From Morganella morganii (GTDB lineage: Bacteria; Pseudomonadota; Gammaproteobacteria; Enterobacterales; Enterobacteriaceae): a stretch of DNA of 64,000 nucleotides. The notes beneath the pieces are model-generated. The model saw only the letters and a list, made by a program, of their open reading frames with translations, searched no databases and was not told the DNA's origin. The stretch lies in NCBI RefSeq assembly GCF_019242955.1, contig NZ_CP066129.1, positions 2,976,001 through 3,040,000 of the forward strand, given 5' to 3'. The stretch's first letter is position 1. Every line of letters begins with the position of its first letter. Positions 17,547 to 28,247 of the stretch are shown piece after piece. The position numbers and the translations under genes were made by a program.

Positions 17547-18152
17547 ATGACTCATGACCCGCTGTTACAATCACGGCATCATCTGCGTCAGTTAATCCGC
17601 AACAAACGCCGTGCCCTGACCCCGCAGCAGCAGACGGCTGCCGCACAAGATCTTGTTCAGCAAATCATTCACCACCCCGGCATTGACCGCGCTGATAATA
17701 TTGCCCTGTTTCTCTCTTTTGACGGCGAGATAGATACCCGCCCGCTGACAGAATGGCTGTGGTCACAGGGGAAACACGTATATCTGCCGGTTCTTCACCC
17801 GTTCAGCCGCCATCATCTGTTATTTCTTGCCTATCGTCCTGATACCCCGCTGATTAAAAATAAATTTTCAATTTCAGAACCGGCTTTGGATGTCACACAG
17901 GTATTGCCGCCGCAGGAACTGGATATCATGTTTATTCCGCTGGTTGCATTTGATGAAAAAGGCGGGCGTCTCGGGATGGGCGGCGGTTTTTATGACCGTA
18001 CACTGGCAGACTGGCAGAAGAAAGGATTTTACCCGCTGGGACTGGCGCATGATTGTCAGCAGGTCAGTGAGTTACCCGTTGCAGAGTGGGATGTGCCGCT
18101 GCCGGAAGTGATCACACCATCACGCCGCTGGCTGTGGCCGGAACACAAATAA
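17547..18152 (+). CDS. fau: 5-formyltetrahydrofolate cyclo-ligase
   Basis: Converts 5-formyl-THF to 5,10-methenyl-THF with ATP, recycling a folate form that inhibits one-carbon enzymes, including glycine cleavage. The ATP-binding signature GGRLGMGGGFYDRTL is present near residue 140. Length is 201 aa. It sits 35 nt behind 6S RNA and is probably made from the same transcript, as in E. coli (ygfA). It ends at a hairpin terminator. Confidence 0.95.
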   Translation: MTHDPLLQSRHHLRQLIRNKRRALTPQQQTAAAQDLVQQIIHHPGIDRADNIALFLSFDGEIDTRPLTEWLWSQGKHVYLPVLHPFSRHHLLFLAYRPDTPLIKNKFSISEPALDVTQVLPPQELDIMFIPLVAFDEKGGRLGMGGGFYDRTLADWQKKGFYPLGLAHDCQQVSELPVAEWDVPLPEVITPSRRWLWPEHK

Positions 18153-18270
18153 ACCTGTATAAACAGACTGTTACTTATCAGAGAAATACACCGGCACGCA
18201 TTGACTCCGGTGAAACTACCGGTAACGGGCAAAACGAAAAGCCGCTTTAAATACACCCCTGTAAGCTCAG

Positions 18271-18299
18271 GCGCGTCATCCATGACGCGCATGCTTTTT
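18271..18299 (+). terminator. Terminator after ssrS-fau
   Basis: Near-perfect palindrome GCGCGTCATCCATGACGCGC followed by ATGC and five T on the plus strand. Confidence 0.75.
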
Positions 18300-18337
18300 C
18301 GTTCGCTTGCCCGTTATCCGCAGAGCAATCACCGCTC

Positions 18338-19588
18338 TCAGAACAACAGACGTGCTCTTATTGTTCCCGGCAGGGCTTTCAGTTGCAGCAGAACATCATC
18401 CGCCTCATCCTGATTATTTGCCACAATATCGATAACAACATAACCCAGATCACCCGCCGTCCGCAGATACTGTGCTGCGATATTGATACCGCGATCAGTA
18501 AAGACCTGGTTGATGCTGGTCAGCAGACCCGGGCGGTTTTCGTGAATATGCAGCAGACGGTTTGCATTCTGTCCGTGCACCGGCAGTGATACTTCAGGGA
18601 AGTTGACCGCAGAAAGCGTCGAACCATTATCGGAGTATTTCGCCAGCTTGCCGCCGACCTCAAAACCGATATTTTCCTGTGCTTCCTGGGTTGAGCCGCC
18701 GATATGCGGAGTAAGAATGACATTATCAAACCCAATCAGCTCAGAAATAAACGGATCTTCCGGGTCATTGTTTGCCGCCGGTTCAGACGGGAACACATCC
18801 ACCGCCGCGCCGGACAGGTGTTTTGAGGCCAGTGCCTGACTGAGCGCCGGAATATCCACGACCGTACCACGTGAGGCGTTAATGAAAATCGCGCCCGGTT
18901 TCATCAGTTCAAACTCATGCTTACTCACCATATTTTTGGTGGATTCCGTTTCCGGTACATGCAGCGTGACCACATCACTCATATTCAGCAGCTCAGATAA
19001 ATGACGCACCTGAGTGGCATTACCGAGCGGCAGTTTGTTTTCGATATCGTAAAAATAGACATCCATACCGATGGATTCCGCCAGGATACCCAGCTGTGTC
19101 CCGATATGGCCGTAGCCGATAATCCCCAGTTTTTTACCGCGCGCCTCATAGCAGCCTTTCGCCTGTTTATCCCAGATACCACGATGCGCTTTGGCATTTG
19201 CCTCCGGAATACGGCGCAGCAGCAGTAACAGTTGCCCCAGCACCATCTCAGCCACGGAACGGGTGTTTGAGAAAGGTGCGTTAAAGACAGGAATACCGCG
19301 TTTTGCCGCCGCGCCGAGATCGACCTGGTTAGTCCCGATACAGAAACAACCGACAGCGACCAGTTTTTCCGCGCAGGCAAAAATCTCTTCTGTCAGTTGG
19401 GTACGGGATCGGATACCGATAAAACGCGCATCACGGATCGCTTCTTTTAATTCTTCCGTGGATAATGCGCCTTTATGATATTCAATGTTTGAATAACCCG
19501 CTGCTTTCAGACTGTCTGCCGCACTCTGGTGTACGCCTTCCAATAGCAGAAATTTAATTTTATCTTTTTCCAGTGATACTTTTACCAT
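18338..19588 (-). CDS. serA: D-3-phosphoglycerate dehydrogenase
   Basis: First enzyme of serine synthesis; oxidises 3-phosphoglycerate with NAD+ (or reduces 2-oxoglutarate). It has the NAD-binding motif GIIGYGHIGTQLG near residue 158, INASRGTVVD near 240, the catalytic-His region TPHIGGST near 292, and a C-terminal ACT domain from about 345 that binds serine for feedback inhibition. The start is the ATG giving MVKVSLEKDKIKF (416 aa against 410); the 57 codons upstream in frame are not conserved. The 286-nt spacer towards rpiA holds its promoter and the rpiA terminator. Confidence 0.97.
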   Translation of the reverse strand: MVKVSLEKDKIKFLLLEGVHQSAADSLKAAGYSNIEYHKGALSTEELKEAIRDARFIGIRSRTQLTEEIFACAEKLVAVGCFCIGTNQVDLGAAAKRGIPVFNAPFSNTRSVAEMVLGQLLLLLRRIPEANAKAHRGIWDKQAKGCYEARGKKLGIIGYGHIGTQLGILAESIGMDVYFYDIENKLPLGNATQVRHLSELLNMSDVVTLHVPETESTKNMVSKHEFELMKPGAIFINASRGTVVDIPALSQALASKHLSGAAVDVFPSEPAANNDPEDPFISELIGFDNVILTPHIGGSTQEAQENIGFEVGGKLAKYSDNGSTLSAVNFPEVSLPVHGQNANRLLHIHENRPGLLTSINQVFTDRGINIAAQYLRTAGDLGYVVIDIVANNQDEADDVLLQLKALPGTIRARLLF

Positions 19589-19802
19589 GACCCTGCCTTT
19601 TGTTAAGTTCCCGAAATGTCCTGTCCTCACATCAAAATAACAAAAAATAACGTCTCCGCAATACACGCCCCTGTATAAGTCACAGAACAAGTTACAGGGA
19701 AAAGGCAGGTTTGCAGAAGAAAATGAAAAAATGCCACTGAGTGCTGATATTTTGGGCATATCAAAGACAAAATTGTGATATATATCACCGAAATTTATGA
19801 TT

Positions 19803-19839
19803 TAAAAAAAAATTAAAAAGGAACCGTCTCCGGTTCCTT
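19803..19839 (-). terminator. Terminator after rpiA
   Basis: 9-bp stem AAGGAACCG/CGGTTCCTT with a 4-nt loop; on the minus strand it is followed by TTTTTAATTTTTTTTT. Confidence 0.92.
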
Positions 19840-19874
19840 ATTCTGTATCGGTATATTACAGATAGCTTACTGAT

Positions 19875-20531
19875 TTATTTAATGGTTTTTACGCCATCCT
19901 GAGTACCCATCAGCACCACATCCGCACCGCGGTTGGCAAATAAACCTACAGTCACCACACCGGCGATACCGTTAATTTTATTTTCCATCTCAACCGGGTT
20001 CAGAATTTCCAGATTGTAGACATCCAGAATCACGTTGCCGTTATCCGTTACCACATTCTGACGGTATTCCGGCTGACCACCGAGTTTGACCAGCTCACGC
20101 GCCACATAAGAACGCGCCATCGGGATCACTTCCACCGGCAGCGGGAATTTACCCAGCACATCAACACGCTTGCTTTCATCCACGATACAAATGAATTTTT
20201 TCGCAATAGCCGCCACGATTTTCTCACGGGTCAGTGCCGCACCACCACCTTTGATCATGTTCATATGGTGGTCGATTTCATCCGCGCCGTCGACATACAC
20301 GTCCAGGCTGTCCACATCATTGCAGTCCAGCACCGGAATGCCGTAGCTTTTCAGTTTTGCGGTTGATACCTCTGAGCTGGATACCGCGCCGTCAATCTGG
20401 CCTTTCATGGTCGCCAGCGCATCAATAAAGTGAGACGCGGTGGACCCGGTGCCCACACCAACAATAGTGCCCGGCTTCACGAATTCTAATGCCGACCAGC
20501 CAACCGCTTTCTTTAATTCATCCTGAGTCAT
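19875..20531 (-). CDS. rpiA: Ribose-5-phosphate isomerase A
   Basis: Interconverts ribose 5-phosphate and ribulose 5-phosphate in the pentose phosphate pathway. It has the phosphate-binding [12 protein letters not shown] near residue 25, the catalytic Asp and Glu regions [21 protein letters not shown] near 81-101 (including DEID and [11 protein letters not shown]) and a C-terminal GVVTVGLFA. Length 218 aa matches E. coli (219). Divergent from argP across 128 nt, as in E. coli. Confidence 0.97.
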   Translation of the reverse strand: MTQDELKKAVGWSALEFVKPGTIVGVGTGSTASHFIDALATMKGQIDGAVSSSEVSTAKLKSYGIPVLDCNDVDSLDVYVDGADEIDHHMNMIKGGGAALTREKIVAAIAKKFICIVDESKRVDVLGKFPLPVEVIPMARSYVARELVKLGGQPEYRQNVVTDNGNVILDVYNLEILNPVEMENKINGIAGVVTVGLFANRGADVVLMGTQDGVKTIK

Positions 20532-20659
20532 GTTATTGCCTTTTCATCGTCATCCTATGCCACCGGCATAGCCCGTGATAATTATAGCAATTATTTCTCC
20601 CCCGGAATGCGAATTGTGGCATATTGTGAATGACTGATAATAAAGAGGAGAAAACCGCC

Positions 20660-21562
20660 ATGAGACGACCGGATTATCGTGCCCTGCAGGCGCTGGACGC
20701 TGTTATCCGTGAACGTGGTTTTGAGCGGGCTGCACAGAAACTCTGTATTACCCAGTCTGCCGTTTCTCAGCGCATCAAACAGCTGGAAAACCTGTTCGGA
20801 CAGCCGCTGCTGGTGCGTACCGTGCCGCCGCGGCCGACCGAAGAGGGTCAGAAGCTCCTCGGTCTGCTGCATCAGGTGGAATTACTCGAAGCCGAATGGC
20901 TGGGGGATGATGCCGGTAATATTGAACCGCCTCTGATCTCTCTGGCGGTCAATGCCGACAGCCTCGCGACCTGGCTGCTTCCGGCGCTTCGCCATGTTCT
21001 GGCTGATCTGGCTATCCGCCTGAATATTCAGGTGGAAGATGAATCACGCACGCATGAACGTCTGCGGCGCGGGGAAGTGGTTGGTGCGGTCAGTATTCAG
21101 CCGCGTCCGCTGCCGGGATGTCTGGCGGATCAGCTTGGCGCGCTGGATTACCTCTTTGTCGCCTCACCGGAATTTGCCGCCCGTTATTTTCCTGACGGCG
21201 TCAGCCGCAGTGCTCTGCTGAAAGCCCCCGCTGTGGCATTTGATTATCTTGATGATATGCACATGGCCTTCCTGCAGACCAATTTTGACCTCGCACCCGG
21301 CAGTGTGCCGAGCCATGTTCTTAATTCCTCGGAAGCCTTTGTGCAGCTGGCAAAACAGAGTTCAGCCTGCTGTATGATCCCGCATTTGCAGATTGCGGAT
21401 GAACTGGAGCGGGGAGAGTTGCTGGATCTGACACCGGGTCTGTTTCAGCGCCGGATGCTGTACTGGCACCGGTTTGCACCGGAAAGTGCCACCATGCGGC
21501 AGGTGACTGACGCCCTGCTGAAACACGGGCGTCAGACATTGCGGCAGGCGCCGCCTGAAACG
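20660..21562 (+). CDS. argP: LysR-type regulator ArgP (IciA)
   Basis: Lysine/arginine-responsive LysR regulator that activates argO (arginine export) and controls dapB, lysC and others. The N-terminal winged helix-turn-helix is nearly identical to E. coli ([20 protein letters not shown]). The effector domain follows from about residue 90. The start is the ATG giving [10 protein letters not shown], with AGAGGAG 8 nt upstream; an ATG ten codons earlier lacks conservation. Length about 300 aa. It is close to its target argO, with yggE between. Confidence 0.96.
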
Positions 21563-21564
21563 GA

Positions 21565-22290
21565 TTAACGTTTCAGTTCAAACACAACATCCACCTGATC
21601 GCGGAAGTCGATAGTCTGTTGTTCATAGGTTTCATCCGCAGATACCGCTGCCGGTGCATTGGCAGCCAGCATCATTTTACCGCGCGCCATCACCGGAACC
21701 GGCTGTGGTGCGTTATAACCGATGCTGTACACGGCACCCAGCTCAGAACCAAAGCCTTTTGCCACGGCTTTCGCCTGTGAAACGGCATCATCAATGGCTT
21801 TCTGACGCACTTCCGCACGATATTTCTCCGGATTATTCACTCCGAACTCCACTGCACTGATATCATTCAGGCCGCTTTTCAGTGCGCCGTCGAGCAATGT
21901 GTTCAGCTTGTTCAGATCATAGACTTTCACCGTCACTGAACGGGAGGCGTTATAACCGCGGATAACAGATTCTTCTTTCTCTTTATCATAGACATAATCC
22001 GGACTGGTACTGATATTGGCCGCATTAATGTCTTTCTTTTCAATCCCCTGAGCTTTCAGAAAATCAAAATATTGCGCCACACGTTTGTCCGCCTGTGCTT
22101 TGGCGGCTGACGCATCTTTTTCCTTTACGGTCACATTGATAGTCAGTGTCGCCATATCAGGCTCAGCCTGAATCACAGCGCTGCCGGAGGTTGAAATATG
22201 CGGGCCTGCGGGGGTTTCCGCTGCCTGAGCCGCAGCCGTGTAACTCCCCAGGGCAACCATAGCGGCAAGAGCAAGAGATTTCAGTTTCAC
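21565..22290 (-). CDS. yggE: Periplasmic SIMPL-domain protein YggE
   Basis: Periplasmic or outer-membrane-associated protein linked to lower oxidative stress in E. coli; biochemical role unknown. An N-terminal signal peptide of about 23 residues ([20 protein letters not shown]) precedes the SIMPL/DUF541 domain. It is 241 aa against 246. It is convergent with argP, with a gap of only a few nucleotides, and follows argO on the minus strand with 91 nt between them, matching the E. coli yggE-argO order. Confidence 0.92.
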   Translation of the reverse strand: MKLKSLALAAMVALGSYTAAAQAAETPAGPHISTSGSAVIQAEPDMATLTINVTVKEKDASAAKAQADKRVAQYFDFLKAQGIEKKDINAANISTSPDYVYDKEKEESVIRGYNASRSVTVKVYDLNKLNTLLDGALKSGLNDISAVEFGVNNPEKYRAEVRQKAIDDAVSQAKAVAKGFGSELGAVYSIGYNAPQPVPVMARGKMMLAANAPAAVSADETYEQQTIDFRDQVDVVFELKR

Positions 22291-22381
22291 ATATCCTCCT
22301 TCTGTTTTAAACCGGTCACATAACAGGACGTTATGCCGGAATAAATAACACTAGCACACTCTGACGAAACAATATTTCGGA

Positions 22382-23005
22382 TTAATAAGAAATATTCAAT
22401 CCTTTTAAAGCTAATTGTATCGCGATATACCACATCACCGAGCCGACAAACAGGTTGATAATCCGCTGTGATACCGGTTTTTGCAGCACCGGCGAAAACC
22501 AGGCCGCCAGCAGCGCCAGGCCGAAGAACCACAATACCGATGCACATACTGCCCCTGCGGTAAACCAGATGCGCATATCGGAGCCCAGTTGTCCGCCGAT
22601 ACTGCCCAGCACCACAAAGGTATCCAGATAAACATGCGGATTCAGCCAGGTAACGGCCACCAGCGTCATAATCACCCGCCAGCGGCTGCGGACAACCTGC
22701 TCCTGCATCGTCAGTCCGGCATCCGCCGTAAAGACTGCCCGCAGCGCTCCCCAGCCATACCACAGCAAAAATGCCACCCCGCCCCAGGTGACCAGTGCCA
22801 TCAGTAACACAGACTGGCTCAGCAGTGCGCTGCCGCCAAAGACCCCGGCCGTGATCAGTAACACATCACTCAGCGTGCATAAAAATGCACTCATCAGATG
22901 ATACTGCTTCCTGCTTCCCTGTTGTAATACAAATACATTTTGTGGCCCGAGCGGCAATATCATTGCCGCGCCAAGTAATAACCCCTGAAAATACGTCGAT
23001 AACAT
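22382..23005 (-). CDS. argO: Arginine exporter ArgO
   Basis: LysE-family inner-membrane exporter of arginine and canavanine. It shows the N-terminal [20 protein letters not shown] segment typical of LysE proteins, then four to five further hydrophobic segments, with [15 protein letters not shown] in the middle. Length 207 aa is close to E. coli (211). ArgP is encoded about 2 kb away and should activate it when arginine is high. The 125-nt region upstream is AT-rich and would hold the ArgP-controlled promoter. Confidence 0.95.
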   Translation of the reverse strand: MLSTYFQGLLLGAAMILPLGPQNVFVLQQGSRKQYHLMSAFLCTLSDVLLITAGVFGGSALLSQSVLLMALVTWGGVAFLLWYGWGALRAVFTADAGLTMQEQVVRSRWRVIMTLVAVTWLNPHVYLDTFVVLGSIGGQLGSDMRIWFTAGAVCASVLWFFGLALLAAWFSPVLQKPVSQRIINLFVGSVMWYIAIQLALKGLNISY

Positions 23006-23130
23006 GCAAAAAATCCCGATAATTATTCAATCCACGCCGGATGGAATGAATATTACCGGGATTTCAGTATTAGTGAAATTAATACAATTAATGGGTCATT
23101 AACGAGACTAATATTTCGAGAGAAATGCGG

Positions 23131-23613
23131 TCAGATCCACTCCCAGACCAGACGCACCGGGGTACCGAGGCATTCACTCACACGGCTGATAATTTCATCC
23201 CGCCCGTTATCCATACAGACAATAAAACTGTTGTTATAACGGACAGTCAGCCCGTAACACGCAAGACCGCCGGTTTCATCATAATCCATATCGGGAATGA
23301 CGGCAGGCGCCCCGCAGCAGGGGGTATTGCGCGGTGCCAGAGCGGCAGAAATGCGTTCCTCTCCGGTAACCGCAAAAATCGCATTCATCTGCGCCCCCCA
23401 CCAGGTACCGGAAACCGGCTTGCGGCAGACAGGACAGAGCGGATAACGGAAGTTTTCACTGCCGGACCAGAAAATAATATCCGGGTCCGCCTGATGCATA
23501 ATATCGTCAGCCGCCATCCACTCACTCAGATACTGTTCCGCAGCCTTCTGCTGCTCAGCATCCGGGACATAACTCAGTGTCTCAGGAATAAAATGAAGTA
23601 AATGCTCGCTCAT
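23131..23613 (-). CDS. Unrecognised 160-aa acidic protein with CPVC motif
   Basis: I do not recognise a family. The protein is soluble, Trp- and Asp/Glu-rich, with no signal peptide or membrane segment. It carries a CPVC knuckle near residue 62 and a CC pair near 100, which could form a small zinc site. The start is ATG (MSEHLLHF), with GAGAG about 6 nt upstream; a GTG one codon earlier is possible. It lies between argO and mscS, adjacent genes in E. coli, so it is a lineage-specific insertion. Base composition resembles the neighbours. Its small acidic character would fit an immunity-like or regulatory protein, but that is a guess. Confidence 0.7.
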   Translation of the reverse strand: MSEHLLHFIPETLSYVPDAEQQKAAEQYLSEWMAADDIMHQADPDIIFWSGSENFRYPLCPVCRKPVSGTWWGAQMNAIFAVTGEERISAALAPRNTPCCGAPAVIPDMDYDETGGLACYGLTVRYNNSFIVCMDNGRDEIISRVSECLGTPVRLVWEWI

Positions 23614-23634
23614 CACAATCTCTCACTTTACGGC

Positions 23635-23668
23635 AAAAAAAAGCGGCACCCGGAAAAAGGGTACCGCT
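23635..23668 (-). terminator. Terminator after mscS
   Basis: 10-bp stem (AGCGGTACCC with GGGTGCCGCT, one G-U pair) followed by eight T on the minus strand. It separates mscS from the 160-aa gene, which therefore needs its own promoter or readthrough. Confidence 0.88.
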
Positions 23669-23683
23669 GATAATATACACCTG

Positions 23684-24544
23684 TTACGCCTGCTGTTGCT
23701 GATTATTCTGATGCATATGGACATCAAGCTGCGGGAACGGAATACCGATATTATGCTTATCCAGCGCACGTTTGAAGTTTTCCAGCAGATCCCAGTATAC
23801 ATCCAGGAAATCGCCGTTTTTTGTCCAGTAACGGACAACAAAATTCAGGGAGGATGGTGCCATTTCGTTGAGGCGAACCACGATACCTTTCTCTTTCTGC
23901 ACGCGCGGATCAGCGGCAACAATCTCAGTCAGAATCTCTTTAACCTGATCAATATCGGCGTTGTAAGCCACACCGACAATGATGTCACGGCGGCGATCCG
24001 GTTCACGGGTAACGTTAATAATATCGCCCGCAATTACTTTACCGTTCGGGATCACAATAATCTTGTCATCCGCGCTGCGCAGTGTGGTGGAAAAAATCTG
24101 CACATTCTGAACAGTCCCTTCTGACGCCCCGATAACCACATATTCACCTGCACGGATAGGACGGAAAATCACCAACAATACCCCTGCCGCGAGATTTGAG
24201 AGTGATCCCTGTAATGCCAGACCCACGGCCAGACCTGCCGCACCCAGCACCGCGATAACGGACGCCGTCTGCACACCAAGACGCCCCAGAACGGCAATCA
24301 GTGTGAAAGCAATAACTGCATAACGAACCATTGCTGACAGAAAATCAGAGACGGTAACATCCACACCGCGCATCGACAGCAGGCGGGAAACCGCTTTGCC
24401 GGCCATTTTCGCCACAAACAGACCGATAATCAGTGTCAGCACAGCAGCCACAATATTCACCGCATAATCCAGCAGCAATGTCTGATTATTTGCCAGCCAG
24501 CCGGTCGCCTGATTCAGGCCATCCGTCAGGATTTGTTCATTCAT
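23684..24544 (-). CDS. mscS: Small-conductance mechanosensitive channel MscS
   Basis: Heptameric inner-membrane channel that opens under membrane tension and relieves osmotic downshock. Three transmembrane helices occupy about residues 25-130. The pore helix TM3 ([20 protein letters not shown], then SNLAAGVLL) is almost identical to E. coli, followed by the cytoplasmic beta and alpha-beta domains. Length is 286 aa in both species. In E. coli it belongs to argO-mscS-fbaA; fbaA is not upstream here, and the next gene is yacL from a different E. coli block. Confidence 0.97.
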   Translation of the reverse strand: MNEQILTDGLNQATGWLANNQTLLLDYAVNIVAAVLTLIIGLFVAKMAGKAVSRLLSMRGVDVTVSDFLSAMVRYAVIAFTLIAVLGRLGVQTASVIAVLGAAGLAVGLALQGSLSNLAAGVLLVIFRPIRAGEYVVIGASEGTVQNVQIFSTTLRSADDKIIVIPNGKVIAGDIINVTREPDRRRDIIVGVAYNADIDQVKEILTEIVAADPRVQKEKGIVVRLNEMAPSSLNFVVRYWTKNGDFLDVYWDLLENFKRALDKHNIGIPFPQLDVHMHQNNQQQQA

Positions 24545-24674
24545 TCATCCACCTCATAAGTTATCGGAAATAAATAAAAACAACATTGTTGCAATAACCG
24601 ACCGATTATCGCATCAGGTAAAGAACTACTGGTTTATATTACCGTAACAAATGAAAATTTCAGAATAAAAATTC

Positions 24675-25046
24675 TCAGCCCTGCCCGCCGGTCACAATAA
24701 ATTTACGATAATTTTCCAGTAAAATCATAAAGTCAGCCGTTCCGCAGAACGCAATACTTTCATTATCGTAATAACTCATACCTTCATCCGGTTCATCGGT
24801 TTCAAAGGTAATCTGATTGGCGTTAATCATGATTTCCTCATCATCCATCAACAGGGTGTATTCATGACCCACCCGCTGCCACTGCTGCTCACGCCCTTTA
24901 ATACTGTCAAACGCCAGCGTTATCTCATCGATGACCGAGAGATCCCCTTTTACTTCTTCATTCAGCCAGTGACCGATCGCTTCGTGATCCATTGACAGCT
25001 TAACTATCACGTTCCCGTCGATCCCGAGGGAAAATTCATAATCCAT
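24675..25046 (-). CDS. yacL: UPF0231 family protein YacL
   Basis: Conserved small acidic protein of unknown function found beside acnB in enterics. The opening MDYEFSLGIDGNVIVKLSM, the WLNEEVKGDL segment and GHEYTLLMDDEEIMINANQ (near residue 58) align with E. coli YacL. It is 123 aa against 120. It lies downstream of acnB in the same orientation, but a strong terminator sits between them, so it probably has its own promoter within the 25047-25163 spacer. Confidence 0.9.
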   Translation of the reverse strand: MDYEFSLGIDGNVIVKLSMDHEAIGHWLNEEVKGDLSVIDEITLAFDSIKGREQQWQRVGHEYTLLMDDEEIMINANQITFETDEPDEGMSYYDNESIAFCGTADFMILLENYRKFIVTGGQG

Positions 25047-25163
25047 CGCTGTATACCTCTTGTTAATACTTTACCGCTGTCACGTATGCAACACCTGTCC
25101 TTATTTTAGCGGGTTATCCGGTTTTCAGGTACATCCACACCGTAATTAACCGGCTGACAGGTA

Positions 25164-25197
25164 TAAAAAAACGGGAGACAGTGTCTGCTGTCTCCCG
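25164..25197 (-). terminator. Terminator after acnB
   Basis: 9-bp stem CGGGAGACA/TGTCTCCCG with an 8-nt loop, followed on the minus strand by seven T (GTTTTTTTAT). Confidence 0.9.
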
Positions 25198-25235
25198 CCG
25201 GTACAATAACTGCGGATTGATTCAGATGCTGACTA

Positions 25236-27833
25236 TCACACCTGAGTCTGGAAAATCACGCCATCCGCAATTTTGGTGTACTGATTCAGCTGGTCAAAGT
25301 TGAGGTAACGATAGGTATCTTCCGCTGTCTCATCCACTTTATCCATAAAGGTCTGATACTCCGCCGGTGTCGGCAGGCGTCCCAGCAGGGAGGCAACTGC
25401 CGCCAGTTCCGCTGAGGCCAGATACACATTCGCACCGGTGCCCAGACGGTTCGGGAAGTTACGGGTGGAGGTGGATACAACCGTTGAGTTATCCGCCACG
25501 CGCGCCTGGTTCCCCATACACAGTGAACAGCCCGGAATCTCAATACGGGCACCGCTTTTGCCGAAGATGCTGTAATAGCCTTCTTCTGTCAGCTGCGCGG
25601 CATCCATTTTGGTCGGTGGTGCGACCCACAGACGGGTCGGTAACTGGCCCTTATAGCTGTCGAGCAGTTTACCCGCCGCACGGAAGTGCCCGATATTCGT
25701 CATGCAGGAGCCGATAAACACTTCATCAATCTTGCTTCCGGCCACATCAGACAGCAGACGTGCATCATCCGGGTCATTCGGCGCACAGAGAATCGGCTCC
25801 CGGATTTCATTAAGATCGATTTCGATCACGGCAGCATAATCTGCATCCGCATCGCCTTCCAGCAGTTGCGGATCGGCCAGCCATTTTTCCATGCTCTGAA
25901 TACGGCGCTCGATGGTACGACGATCACCGTAACCTTCCGCAATCATCCATTTCAGCAGGACGATATTGGAATTGAGGTATTCCGTAATCGGCTCTTTATC
26001 CAGTTTGATGGTACAACCTGCCGCAGAACGCTCGGCAGATGCATCCGCCAGCTCAAACGCCTGTTCCACTTTCAGTGTCGGCAGCCCTTCAATTTCCAGG
26101 ATACGGCCGGAGAAAATATTTTTCTTCCCTTTTTTCTCAACAGTCAGCAGCCCCTGCTGAATAGCGTAATACGGAATCGCATGCACCAGATCACGCAGCG
26201 TGATCCCCGGCTGCATTTTTCCTTTAAAACGCACCAGCACAGATTCCGGCATATCCAGCGGCATCACACCGGTTGCCGCCGCAAAAGCGACCAGACCGGA
26301 ACCGGCCGGGAAGGAAATACCAATCGGGAAACGGGTGTGTGAGTCACCGCCGGTGCCGACGGTATCCGGCAGCAGCATGCGGTTCAGCCAGGAGTGGATA
26401 ATACCGTCTCCCGGACGCAGCGACACACCGCCGCGGTTCATAATAAAATCAGGCAGGGTGTGATGTGTATTTACATCCACCGGCTTCGGATAAGCAGCAG
26501 TGTGACAGAACGACTGCATCACCAGATCCGCTGAGAAACCAAGACAGGCCAGGTCTTTCAGTTCATCACGGGTCATCGGCCCGGTGGTGTCCTGGGAGCC
26601 GACAGAGGTCATCTTAGGCTCGCAGTACTCACCCGGACGAATTCCCGCCACACCGCAGGCACGGCCGACCATCTTCTGAGCCAGTGAGAAACCGCGGGTG
26701 CTTTTCTCAACCGGTTTTGCCTGACGGAAAATATCCGTATGCGGCAGGCCGAGAGACTCGCGTGCTTTTGCAGTCAGGCCGCGACCGATAATCAGCGGAA
26801 TACGGCCACCTGCGCGGACTTCATCCAGCAGCACATCGGTTTTCAGTTCAAACGTCGCCAGCAGCTCATTGGTGTCATGATTGCGGATCTCGCCCTTATA
26901 CGGGTAAACATCAATCACATCCCCCATATTCAGATTGCTGACATCCACTTCCACCGGCAGCGCCCCCGCATCCTCCATGGTATTGAAGAAAATCGGGGCA
27001 ATTTTTCCGCCCAGCACAATACCACCGCCGCGTTTATTCGGCACATACGGGATATCATCCCCCATAAACCACAGCACGGAGTTGGTCGCAGATTTACGGG
27101 AAGACCCGGTACCGACCACATCGCCGACATAGGCCAGCGGGAACCCTTTTTTGCTGAGCAGATCAATCTGATTAACCGGCCCGATATTGCCCGGTTCATC
27201 CGGATCAATACCGTCACGCGGGTTTTTCAGCATCGCGAGTGCATGCAGCGGGATATCCGGACGCGACCAGGCATCCGGTGCCGGTGACAGATCATCGGTG
27301 TTGGTTTCACCGGAGACTTTAAAGACAGTAACGGTCAGTTTCTCTGCCAGCTTCGGACGTTCAAGGAACCAGTCTGCATCAGCCCAGGACTGAATAATTT
27401 TCTGTGCATATGAATTACCGGCTTTTGCCTTTTCTTCCACATCATAGAAATTATCAAACATCAGTAAGGTATGAGAGAGCGCTTTGGCGGCGACAGGGGC
27501 CAGTTTTTCATCATCGAGGGCTTCAATCAGGGCGTGAATGTTATAGCCACCCTGCATGGTTCCGAGTAATTCAACGGCTTTTTCAGCGGAGATCAGAGGT
27601 GAATGTGCTTCACCTTTTGCCAGAGCGGCCAGGAAACCGGCTTTCACATATGCGGCTTCATCAACACCCGGCGGTACACGGTTGGTAATCAGATCAACAA
27701 GAAACGCTTCTTCGCCTGCCGGCGGAGATTTCAGTAATTCGACTAACTCAGCAACCTGAGCGGCTTCCAATGGCTTAGGGGCGATCCCTTGTGCTGCACG
27801 TTCGGCAACGTGCCTGCGGTAATTTTCCAGCAC
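25236..27833 (-). CDS. acnB: Bifunctional aconitate hydratase 2 / 2-methylisocitrate dehydratase
   Basis: Main TCA-cycle aconitase; also hydrates 2-methylaconitate and, as apo-protein, binds mRNA. The HEAT-like N-terminal domain carries [15 protein letters not shown]. The [4Fe-4S] ligands are visible in SCMTNIGHF near residue 710 and CSLCMGNQA near 770. Length 865 aa equals E. coli. The start is GTG (MLENYRRH), with AAGGAG 6 nt upstream. The 414-nt spacer to lpd has no gene (yacH is missing) and carries two CRP-like sites. Confidence 0.97.
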   Translation of the reverse strand: MLENYRRHVAERAAQGIAPKPLEAAQVAELVELLKSPPAGEEAFLVDLITNRVPPGVDEAAYVKAGFLAALAKGEAHSPLISAEKAVELLGTMQGGYNIHALIEALDDEKLAPVAAKALSHTLLMFDNFYDVEEKAKAGNSYAQKIIQSWADADWFLERPKLAEKLTVTVFKVSGETNTDDLSPAPDAWSRPDIPLHALAMLKNPRDGIDPDEPGNIGPVNQIDLLSKKGFPLAYVGDVVGTGSSRKSATNSVLWFMGDDIPYVPNKRGGGIVLGGKIAPIFFNTMEDAGALPVEVDVSNLNMGDVIDVYPYKGEIRNHDTNELLATFELKTDVLLDEVRAGGRIPLIIGRGLTAKARESLGLPHTDIFRQAKPVEKSTRGFSLAQKMVGRACGVAGIRPGEYCEPKMTSVGSQDTTGPMTRDELKDLACLGFSADLVMQSFCHTAAYPKPVDVNTHHTLPDFIMNRGGVSLRPGDGIIHSWLNRMLLPDTVGTGGDSHTRFPIGISFPAGSGLVAFAAATGVMPLDMPESVLVRFKGKMQPGITLRDLVHAIPYYAIQQGLLTVEKKGKKNIFSGRILEIEGLPTLKVEQAFELADASAERSAAGCTIKLDKEPITEYLNSNIVLLKWMIAEGYGDRRTIERRIQSMEKWLADPQLLEGDADADYAAVIEIDLNEIREPILCAPNDPDDARLLSDVAGSKIDEVFIGSCMTNIGHFRAAGKLLDSYKGQLPTRLWVAPPTKMDAAQLTEEGYYSIFGKSGARIEIPGCSLCMGNQARVADNSTVVSTSTRNFPNRLGTGANVYLASAELAAVASLLGRLPTPAEYQTFMDKVDETAEDTYRYLNFDQLNQYTKIADGVIFQTQV

Positions 27834-28247
27834 GACGTACTCCTTGCTTTGTGTTTTTTATGAGTGCCCGGCAACGGGGTTTCAGCATATCAAAATTTAA
27901 ACACATTGTTAATTCATTCACATTAAAGCAACATAAACAATTTGTGAGCTGAATAACATTAGTGAATTAAACTTGCTGCTTACCCGTTTCACCAGTGTTA
28001 TGCCGTTTTAAACAGGAATCTGCACAATTATTGATTACGCCGGAAATGCAAAAAACGGTCGTTTGCGCAGTTCAGCTGCACCGGGAACGACGGTCAGCAT
28101 ACTGAATTTATTAATATCTGAATAATACCGGTTTGTCTATGAGTACACAGGCGGGGCGATGGCTGCGGGGAATAAAAAAATCCGGCGCCAGAGGCTGCCG
28201 GATTTTTATTTTCAGCCGGGTAACAATACTGTTACCGGGTCAGCTGA
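27834..28247. promoter_or_regulatory. acnB upstream region with two CRP-like sites; no gene
   Basis: No coding sequence was found in this 414-nt spacer. Two 16-bp matches to TGTGA-N6-TCACA, each 9 of 10, lie at 27907-27922 (TGTTA ATTCAT TCACA) and 27943-27958 (TGTGA GCTGAA TAACA), about 75 and 110 nt before the acnB start and 36 bp apart. E. coli acnB is activated by CRP, so this is plausible. The rest is AT-rich apart from the lpd terminator at its lower end. Confidence 0.45.
28173..28205 (-). terminator. Terminator after lpd
   Basis: 9-bp stem AAATCCGGC/GCCGGATTT with the T-run TTTTTTTATT on the minus strand, 43 nt after the lpd stop. It ends the pdhR-aceEF-lpd transcript. Confidence 0.9.
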
